Below are positions 58,627 to 64,000 of a stretch of 64,000 nt of DNA, one piece after another. A program made the position numbers and the translations under genes. The notes under the pieces are model-generated. The model made no database searches, was not told the origin of the DNA, and worked only from the letters and a program-made list of their open reading frames with translations. The stretch spans positions 930,001-994,000 of the forward strand of contig NZ_JAGJBY010000002.1 of the NCBI RefSeq assembly GCF_020010905.1, in the 5' to 3' direction. The number at the start of each line of letters is the position of its first letter. Within the stretch, counting starts at the first letter, position 1. Source of the DNA: Streptomyces acidiscabies (lineage in GTDB: Bacteria; Actinomycetota; Actinomycetes; Streptomycetales; Streptomycetaceae).

Positions 58627-58686
58627 ATGACCACGCCTCGACCCGGAGCGACCCGCTCCCTGCACTTCCTGGGGGCGGCGCGATGA
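58627..58686 (+). CDS. 19-residue ORF translationally coupled to the epimerase
   Basis: ATG at 58627 with AAGGAG at ideal spacing, encoding MTTPRPGATRSLHFLGAAR, and a TGA at 58684-58686 that overlaps the epimerase ATG (ATGA). It is in a different frame from the epimerase. The RBS here is far better than any in front of the epimerase itself, so this ORF may exist to deliver ribosomes to it. Confidence 0.5.
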   Translation: MTTPRPGATRSLHFLGAAR

Positions 58687-59642
58687 GGGTTCTGCTGATC
58701 GGAGCCAACGGATACCTCGGCCGGTTCGTCGCGGACCGGCTGCTCGCCGACCCGGCGGCGCAGCTCACCGCGCTCGGACGCGGGGACGACGCCGACGTGC
58801 GGTTCGACCTCGCGTCCGGCAGCCCGGGGGCGCTGACGCGCTTCCTGGACGCGGTCCACCCCCAGGTCGTCATCAACTGCGCGGGCGCCACGCGCGGCGG
58901 CGCGAAGGAGCTGATCCGGCACAACACGGTCGCCGTCGCCACCGTCTGCGAGGCGCTGCGGCGCAGCGGCTGCGGCGCGCGCCTGGTGCAGATCGGCTGC
59001 GGCGCCGAGTACGGCCCGAGCCAGCCCGGCTCGTCGACGGCGGAGGACGCCGTCCCGCGCCCCGGCGGCCCGTACGGCGTGAGCAAGCTCGCCGCGACGG
59101 AACTCGTCCTCGGCTCCGGCCTCGACGCGGTCGTGCTGCGGGTGTTCTCCCCGGCCGGCCCCGGCACGCCCGCGGGGAGCCCGCTGGGCCGCCTCGCGGA
59201 GGCGATGCGCCGCGCGATGCAGTCCGGCGACGGCGAGCTGAAGCTCGCGGGCCTCGCCGCGCAGCGCGACTTCATCGACGTCCGGGACGTCGCCCGCGCG
59301 GTGCACGCCGCCGCGCTGTCCGCCGCGCAGGGCGTCATCAACATCGGCTCCGGCCGCGCCGTACGCCTGCGGGACGCCGCCGCGACCCTCGCGCGGGTGG
59401 CCGGGTACGGGGGCGCGCTGCACGAACTCGACGTCCCCCCGGGCCCGATGCGGGCGGCCATCGGCCACCCCCGGCACGAGCACGACCCCGCCGCGCCGGT
59501 CGCGTACCCGTACCCGGACGGCTGCGGGAGCTGGCAGCAGGCCGACGTGCGCACCGCGCGCGACCGGCTCGGCTGGCGGCCCCGGATCAACCTGGAGGAG
59601 TCCCTCGCGGACATCTGGATGGAGGCCGCGTGCCGCATGTGA
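58683..59642 (+). CDS. NAD-dependent epimerase/dehydratase (extended SDR, sugar-nucleotide type)
   Basis: A 319-residue short-chain dehydrogenase-like enzyme. The NAD-binding motif is GANGYLG near the N terminus, the catalytic Tyr-Lys pair is in YGVSK, and the Ser/Thr region is IGCGAEYG. RDFIDVRDVARAV is the usual epimerase/RmlD-type motif. It probably acts on a nucleotide sugar; whether as a C4 epimerase cannot be told from sequence. It lies between the membrane protein and spherulin-4-like genes. Confidence 0.9.
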   Translation: MRVLLIGANGYLGRFVADRLLADPAAQLTALGRGDDADVRFDLASGSPGALTRFLDAVHPQVVINCAGATRGGAKELIRHNTVAVATVCEALRRSGCGARLVQIGCGAEYGPSQPGSSTAEDAVPRPGGPYGVSKLAATELVLGSGLDAVVLRVFSPAGPGTPAGSPLGRLAEAMRRAMQSGDGELKLAGLAAQRDFIDVRDVARAVHAAALSAAQGVINIGSGRAVRLRDAAATLARVAGYGGALHELDVPPGPMRAAIGHPRHEHDPAAPVAYPYPDGCGSWQQADVRTARDRLGWRPRINLEESLADIWMEAACRM

Positions 59643-60364
59643 CCGGGGCGAGCACCGGGGTGCGCACCGGCTTCGGCGTCCCCGGGTTCGCGCATCCCCT
59701 GCTGGCGCCGGGCGAGTGGGGCGAACTCGCCCGCCCGGGCACGCCGTTGCACTGGGCCGTCCTGGACGTCGCCGACGGCCCCGGGACGCGCCCCGACCCG
59801 CACTGCCTGGAGACCGCCGGCCGGCTGCGCAACGCGGGCGTGCGCGTCCTGGGCCGCCTCGACGCCGTCCATGGCACCCGCGCGCGGGGTGACCTCCTCG
59901 ACGACGCGGGCCGCTACGCGAGCTGGTACCGGGTCGACGGCTTCCTCCTGGACCGCTGTCCCGTCGAGCGCGCCGGCCTCGCGGGCACGGGCCTGCTGGC
60001 CGTCGCGCTGCGGGAGTTCGCCGACGACGCCCACCTGGTCCTCGGCCACGGCACCCACCCGCACCCCGGGTACGCCGAGCACGGCGACCAGCTGGTGACC
60101 TTCTCCGGGGCCTGGAGCGACTACCGCTGGTCGCAGGTGGCGGAGTGGACGGCCGAGCATCCGCCGGAGCGCTTCTGCCACTTCGTGCACGGCGTGCCCC
60201 GCGGGCATCTCGACGAGGCTCTGCGGGTCGCGCGCTGGCAGGGCGCGGCGACCATCTGGTTCACCGACCGTTCCGACCGGGGCGGCCGGGACGACCCCTG
60301 GGAGACCCTGCCCGGCTACTGGGACGAGATCGTCTCGCGGATCGGAACAGGTGTCTCGGAATGA
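59630..60364 (+). CDS. Spherulin-4-like (GH135/GH114-related) TIM-barrel protein
   Basis: A 244-residue protein overlapping the epimerase end; GGAGG lies four bases before the GTG at 59630, with GTG 59639 an alternative. No signal peptide is visible. It shows the spherulin-4 pattern: an N-terminal FGVPGFAHPLLAPGEW, a WAVLDVADGPG strand, a YASWYRVDGFLLDRCPVE acidic active-site strand, VLGHGTHPHPGY, LVTFSGAWSDYRW and IWFTDRS. Fungal Sph3 (GH135) and PelA-type hydrolases, related TIM barrels, trim galactosamine-rich polysaccharides. Confidence 0.82.
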   Translation: MPHVTGASTGVRTGFGVPGFAHPLLAPGEWGELARPGTPLHWAVLDVADGPGTRPDPHCLETAGRLRNAGVRVLGRLDAVHGTRARGDLLDDAGRYASWYRVDGFLLDRCPVERAGLAGTGLLAVALREFADDAHLVLGHGTHPHPGYAEHGDQLVTFSGAWSDYRWSQVAEWTAEHPPERFCHFVHGVPRGHLDEALRVARWQGAATIWFTDRSDRGGRDDPWETLPGYWDEIVSRIGTGVSE

Positions 60365-60427
60365 AGAAGTGCGTGGCAGTGTTACGGGGAGAACAACTGT
60401 AGTGATTGACCGACCAACGGAGTCCCC

Positions 60428-61606
60428 GTGTCGCTGCCACCCCTGGTCGAGCCGGCCGCCGAGCTCACCGTAGACGAGGTCCGCAGGTACTCCCGCCACC
60501 TGATCATCCCCGACGTGGGGATGGCCGGGCAGAAGCGGCTGAAGAACGCGAAGGTGCTCTGTGTCGGCGCCGGCGGCCTGGGCTCGCCGGCGCTGATGTA
60601 CCTGGCCGCGGCCGGTGTCGGCACGCTGGGCATCGTCGAGTTCGACGAGGTCGACGAGTCCAACCTCCAGCGGCAGATCATCCACAGCCAGGCCGACATC
60701 GGCCGCTCCAAGGCGCAGTCCGCGCGCGACTCCGTCCTCGGCATCAACCCGTACGTGAACGTGATCCTCCACGAGGAACGGCTCGAAGCCGAGAACGTGA
60801 TGGACATCTTCAGCCAGTACGACCTGATCGTCGACGGCACGGACAACTTCGCGACCCGCTACCTGGTCAACGACGCGTGCGTACTGCTCAACAAGCCGTA
60901 CGTGTGGGGCTCCATCTACCGCTTCGACGGCCAGGCGTCGGTCTTCTGGTCCGAGTACGGCCCCTGCTACCGCTGCCTCTACCCGGAGCCCCCGCCGCCG
61001 GGCATGGTCCCCTCCTGCGCCGAGGGCGGCGTCCTGGGCGTGCTGTGCGCGTCCATCGGCTCCATCCAGGTCACCGAGGCCATCAAGGTCCTCACCGGCA
61101 CCGGTGAGCCCCTCGTCGGCCGCCTGATGATCTACGACGCCCTGGAGATGCAGTACCGCCAGGTCAAGGTCCGCAAGGACCCGGACTGCGCGGTGTGCGG
61201 CGAGAACCCGACGGTCACCGAACTCATCGACTACGAGGCGTTCTGCGGCGTCGTCTCCGAGGAGGCCCAGGAGGCCGCCCTCGGCTCGACGATCACCGCG
61301 AAGCAGCTCAAGGAGTGGATCGACGAGGGCGAGAACATCGAGATCATCGACGTCCGCGAGCAGAACGAGTACGAGATCGTCTCCATCCCGGGCGCGAAGC
61401 TGATCCCGAAGAACGAGTTCCTCCTCGGCACCGCCCTGGAGTCGCTGCCCCAGGACAAGAAGATCGTCTTGCACTGCAAGACGGGTGTCCGCAGTGCGGA
61501 AGTCCTCGCCGTCCTGAAGTCGGCCGGCTTCTCCGACGCCGTCCACGTCGGCGGCGGCGTCATCGGCTGGGTCAACCAGATCGAACCGCACAAGCCCGTC
61601 TACTGA
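60428..61606 (+). CDS. moeZ: MoeZ: ThiF/MoeB-type adenylyltransferase with C-terminal rhodanese domain
   Basis: A 392-residue sulfur-carrier activator. The GTG at 60428 has GGAG five bases upstream. The adenylyltransferase part has the ATP motif GAGGLGS (about 42), CYRCLYPEPP and CAVCGENP zinc CxxC pairs, and a conserved Cys in PSCAEGGVLG. The rhodanese domain (about 290-392) has its active Cys in LHCKTGVRSAE. It adenylates and sulfurates small carrier proteins for thiolated metabolites, molybdenum cofactor and secondary-metabolite sulfur. Rv3206c-type gene at the end of the conserved block. Confidence 0.96.
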   Translation: MSLPPLVEPAAELTVDEVRRYSRHLIIPDVGMAGQKRLKNAKVLCVGAGGLGSPALMYLAAAGVGTLGIVEFDEVDESNLQRQIIHSQADIGRSKAQSARDSVLGINPYVNVILHEERLEAENVMDIFSQYDLIVDGTDNFATRYLVNDACVLLNKPYVWGSIYRFDGQASVFWSEYGPCYRCLYPEPPPPGMVPSCAEGGVLGVLCASIGSIQVTEAIKVLTGTGEPLVGRLMIYDALEMQYRQVKVRKDPDCAVCGENPTVTELIDYEAFCGVVSEEAQEAALGSTITAKQLKEWIDEGENIEIIDVREQNEYEIVSIPGAKLIPKNEFLLGTALESLPQDKKIVLHCKTGVRSAEVLAVLKSAGFSDAVHVGGGVIGWVNQIEPHKPVY

Positions 61607-61625
61607 GACCGCTCCCGCTCCCCGA

Positions 61626-61668
61626 CGGCGGGGGTCTCGCCCACCATGCGTGGGGGAGACCCCCGCCG
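61626..61668. terminator. Bidirectional terminator after moeZ
   Basis: CGGCGGGGGTCTC (61626-61638) pairs perfectly with GAGACCCCCGCCG (61656-61668); an inner CCCAC/GTGGG stem continues past one mismatch. Lies between moeZ and the convergent peptidase gene. Confidence 0.9.
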
Positions 61669-61671
61669 CCG

Positions 61672-63201
61672 TCATGAGCAGACCTTTCCGTCCCGCGGCA
61701 CCGTGCCGTCCAGCAGGTAGGCGTCCACCGTCGAGTCGACGCAGTCGCTGCCGCTGCCGTACGCGCCGTGTCCCTCGCCCTTCCAGGTGAGCAGCACCCC
61801 GACCTTCTCGCCCAGCTCGTCGGCCATCTTGCGCGCGCCCTCGTACGGGGTCGCCGGGTCGCCCGTGTTGCCGACCAGCAGGATCGGGGCCGCGCCCGCC
61901 GCGCTCACCTCCGGGGTCTCGTACTGGCCGGCCACCGGCCAGTCGTGGCACCAGCCCGCGCTGTCCCAGGCGAGGTACGGGCCGAAGACCGGGGAGATCC
62001 TCTCGAACTCCGGGAGGACCTTCCGCGTCTCGTCCGCCGTCGGACGCTGCTTGTCGTCCAGGCACGAGATGACCCGCTGGGAGTGGCTCGACGTCCCGTA
62101 ACGCCCCGAGGAGTCGCGCTCGTTGTAGGCGTCGGCGAGCACCAGCAGGCCCGAGCCGTCGCCGTCCTGAGCCTTCTCCAGCGCGCGGGTGAGGCTCGGC
62201 CAGGCGGACTCGGAGTACAGCGGGGTGACGATGCCGGTGACCGCGAGCGTCTGGGTGAGCCTGCGGCCGGAGGACGCCGACAGCGGGTTCGCGTCCAGTC
62301 TCTCCAGCAGGTCCGCGATCTTCCGGGTGCCCTCCTCGGGGTCCTGCCCGGTCGACTTCAGGTAGTTGTCGAGCGCCAGCTGGAAGCCCTGGGCCTGGTT
62401 GCGGGCGTGGCCCACCGCGTCGGCGGCCGGGTCGACCACCGCGTCCAGGACCAGCCGGCCCACGTTCTTCGGGAACAGGTGCGCGTAGACACCGCCGAGT
62501 TCGGTGCCGTACGAGACGCCGAAGTAGTACGTCTTCGCGTCGCCCAGGACCTGGCGCATCAGGTCCATGTCGCGGGCCGTGTCGGTCGTCGACACGTGGG
62601 CCATCAGCTCACCGGCCGCCTTCTCGCAGCCCTGTCCGAAGCTGTCCGCGTCCTGGAAGAACGCCCGCTCCTCGGCGGGCGTGTCCGGCGTGGCGTCCAC
62701 GGTCTCGGCGGCGGCGATCTCCTTGTCGTCGCGGCAGCGCACGCCCTCGCTGCGGCCCACCCCGCGCGGGTCGAAGCTCACCAGGTCGTAGCGCTCGCGC
62801 AGCGCGGTGTAGTCCGGGGCGAACGACGGCAGGGAATCGACGCCCGAGCCGCCGGGGCCGCCGAAGTTGAACAGCAGCGAGCCGATCCGCTCGTCCGCCG
62901 ATCCGCTCGACTTCGTCCGCACCAGCGCGACGTCGATCATCCGCCCCTTGGGCTTCGACCAGTCGAGCGGCGCCTTCATCGTCGCGCACTGCCACGCGCC
63001 GCCCGGTGCCGAACTCCCCGTGCAGCGCCGCCAGTCGAGCTTCTGTCCGGTCAGACGGGTGGGGAGCCCGGACGCCGGGGGAGCGTCCGACGCCGGCGCC
63101 TTCCCGCCGTCGTCCGCCTTCTCCTTCGACCCACTGCCGCACCCGGCCACCACCAGCGCCACGACCGCTCCCAACGCGGCCCACCGTACGATTCGCGCCA
63201 T
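61672..63201 (-). CDS. Secreted tripeptidyl-aminopeptidase-type alpha/beta hydrolase (lipoprotein)
   Basis: A 509-residue S33-family hydrolase starting at ATG 63201. The signal ends in lipobox LVVAGC. The catalytic Ser is in YYFGVSYGTELGG (GVSYG), the oxyanion motif is LLFNFGGPGGSG, the acid is in NTGDPATPYEGAR and the His in GEGHGAYGSG. The C-terminal TAP_C-like region ends in DCVDSTVDAYLLDGTVP. The family removes tripeptides from protein N termini in Streptomyces. A close paralogue follows upstream. Confidence 0.93.
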   Translation of the reverse strand: MARIVRWAALGAVVALVVAGCGSGSKEKADDGGKAPASDAPPASGLPTRLTGQKLDWRRCTGSSAPGGAWQCATMKAPLDWSKPKGRMIDVALVRTKSSGSADERIGSLLFNFGGPGGSGVDSLPSFAPDYTALRERYDLVSFDPRGVGRSEGVRCRDDKEIAAAETVDATPDTPAEERAFFQDADSFGQGCEKAAGELMAHVSTTDTARDMDLMRQVLGDAKTYYFGVSYGTELGGVYAHLFPKNVGRLVLDAVVDPAADAVGHARNQAQGFQLALDNYLKSTGQDPEEGTRKIADLLERLDANPLSASSGRRLTQTLAVTGIVTPLYSESAWPSLTRALEKAQDGDGSGLLVLADAYNERDSSGRYGTSSHSQRVISCLDDKQRPTADETRKVLPEFERISPVFGPYLAWDSAGWCHDWPVAGQYETPEVSAAGAAPILLVGNTGDPATPYEGARKMADELGEKVGVLLTWKGEGHGAYGSGSDCVDSTVDAYLLDGTVPRDGKVCS

Positions 63202-63316
63202 CGCGCACCCCCCGCTTCCGCGCCGCCCGATCCGTGCGTCGAACGGCTGTGCAGCCATCGTAGGGGGAGCAAGCAGACGCTGTGTCAGCCTGTGGATAAC
63301 CCTGTGACCTGCGGTT

Positions 63317-64000
63317 TCAGCGGGGGCAGACGGTTCCCGCCGCCGGGACCTTCCCGTCCAGCAGATAGCCGTTCACCGCGGCCTGGACACATTTGTCCTT
63401 GCTGTCGTAGGCGCCATGTCCCTGGCCCTTGTACGTCAGCTCGACCCCGACCCCCTTGCCCAGCGCCTCCACCATCCTGCGAGCACCCTCGTACGGCGTC
63501 GCCGGGTCGCCGGTGTTGCCGACGACGAGGACCGGAGCCGCGCCGGGCGCGCTCACGTCGGGGTGGCCGGCGGCGCCGGGAACGGCCCAGCCGGTGCAGC
63601 TGACCATGCCCCAGGCGAGGAAGTCGCCGAAGACGGGGGAGGCGGCGCGGAACCCGGGGAGCCCGCGCTCGACGTCCGCCGGGGTGTAACGGGGCTTGTC
63701 GTCGGCGCAGTTGATGGCGATGTTGGCGGCGGTCATGTTGCTGTACTCGCCGTTCGGGCTGCGGCCGTTCATCAGGTCCGACAGCAGCATCAGGACCTTG
63801 CCGTCACCCTCGTACGCCTGCTCCAGACCTTCGGTCAGGTACTCCCAGAAGTCCTTCGAGTACAGGGCCTGGGCGATGCCGTTCGTGGCGGCGGTCTGGG
63901 TCAGCACGCGCGGGAAGTTGCCCGGCAGCGGCTTCGCGTCGAGGCTCTTGAGCAGCCCCGCGATCCGGTCCTTCACGCCCTGCGCGGTGTCGCCGACGGG
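63317..64000 (-). CDS. Second tripeptidyl-aminopeptidase-type hydrolase, partial (cut by window end)
   Basis: The visible 227 residues are the C-terminal part of a protein that runs past the window end. They align by eye with the preceding gene: VLTQTAATNGIAQALYS, SPVFGDFLAWG, NTGDPATPYEGARRM, GQGHGAYDSKDKC and the end CVQAAVNGYLLDGKVP. A tandem duplicate is likely. The Ser nucleophile lies beyond the window. Confidence 0.92.
   Translation of the reverse strand, partial: PVGDTAQGVKDRIAGLLKSLDAKPLPGNFPRVLTQTAATNGIAQALYSKDFWEYLTEGLEQAYEGDGKVLMLLSDLMNGRSPNGEYSNMTAANIAINCADDKPRYTPADVERGLPGFRAASPVFGDFLAWGMVSCTGWAVPGAAGHPDVSAPGAAPVLVVGNTGDPATPYEGARRMVEALGKGVGVELTYKGQGHGAYDSKDKCVQAAVNGYLLDGKVPAAGTVCPR

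Noticed and set aside
56669..62065. A 1798-codon open frame on the minus strand
   Set aside because: It lies antisense to the glycosyltransferase, epimerase, spherulin-4-like and moeZ genes, all with clear motifs. High GC at third codon positions removes stops from this antisense frame. Its translation is Arg/Pro/Gly-rich with no domain.
1..64000. Insertion sequences, prophage or tRNA genes
   Set aside because: No transposase, integrase, phage structural gene, terminal inverted repeats or tRNA cloverleaf was recognised on either strand by reading; short RNA genes could still be missed without a covariance search.

Overview
The window is chromosomal DNA from a streptomycete or close relative. 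It has very high GC, GTG and TTG starts with GGAG-type ribosome binding sites, and many probable leaderless starts. The families present (DUF3117, DUF3107, DUF3152, PelF-type glycosyltransferase, MoeZ, the SigE/anti-sigma/HtrA/TatB set) fit Streptomyces. It reads as conserved core chromosome. I see no rRNA, tRNA, CRISPR array, prophage or insertion sequence.

Layout. 1-6.0 kb: end of a membrane protein gene, a large proline-rich peptidoglycan-binding-like protein, and a four-gene ABC-2 exporter plus DesK/DesR-type two-component operon preceded by a perfect 11-bp inverted repeat. 6.0-12.1 kb: a G-rich ~60-bp repeat tract, then an M20 peptidase/PH-like membrane protein pair divergent from a LysR gene, then an acetyltransferase/SirB1 pair. 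The peptidase and the acetyltransferase both carry long in-frame low-complexity insertions inside their folds. 12.2-17.3 kb: ferredoxin, dapC, a secreted protein, a cell-wall lytic-type protein, dapE (lysine/diaminopimelate synthesis) and a LOG-family protein. 17.3-28.9 kb: a MerR-controlled membrane protein, FolP2-type protein, DivIVA-domain protein, Tag, enoyl-CoA hydratase, DUF3117 protein, O-methyltransferase, and the envelope-stress set sigE, anti-sigma, htrA, tatB, then mrp. 29-33.4 kb: a magnesium-linked group (DUF1003, orphan MgtE-N/CBS, CorA). 33.8-40.5 kb: SUFU-domain protein, MFS exporter, Zn-ribbon protein, PHP nuclease, MarC, a 50-aa protein, NYN protein and a hydrolase. 40.5-49.2 kb: DEAD-box helicase with a very long repetitive basic tail, ferritin-like protein, DUF3107 protein, TetR, hydrolase, DUF3152 protein. 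49.2-55.0 kb: a peptide ABC importer preceded by a 30-codon ORF ending in Cys-Cys under a near-consensus promoter. 55.2-60.4 kb: a putative exopolysaccharide locus (PelF-type glycosyltransferase, membrane protein, sugar-nucleotide epimerase, spherulin-4-like protein). 60.4-64 kb: moeZ and two tandem secreted tripeptidyl-aminopeptidase-type hydrolases, the second cut by the window end.

Two blocks parallel Mycobacterium tuberculosis gene order as I recall it: dapE-LOG-folP2-tag-DUF3117-O-methyltransferase-sigE-rseA-htrA-tatB-mrp-MgtE-like-corA (about Rv1202-Rv1239c) and rhlE-ferritin-like-DUF3107-TetR-DUF3152-moeZ (about Rv3211-Rv3206c). The peptide transporter and exopolysaccharide genes sit between DUF3152 and moeZ, as if added to an old backbone. 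The most unusual signals are the repeat insertions in enzymes, the 30-codon Cys-Cys leader, the Pel/GAG-like locus, and two genes (helicase, O-methyltransferase) whose conserved N termini lack an ATG, GTG or TTG start.
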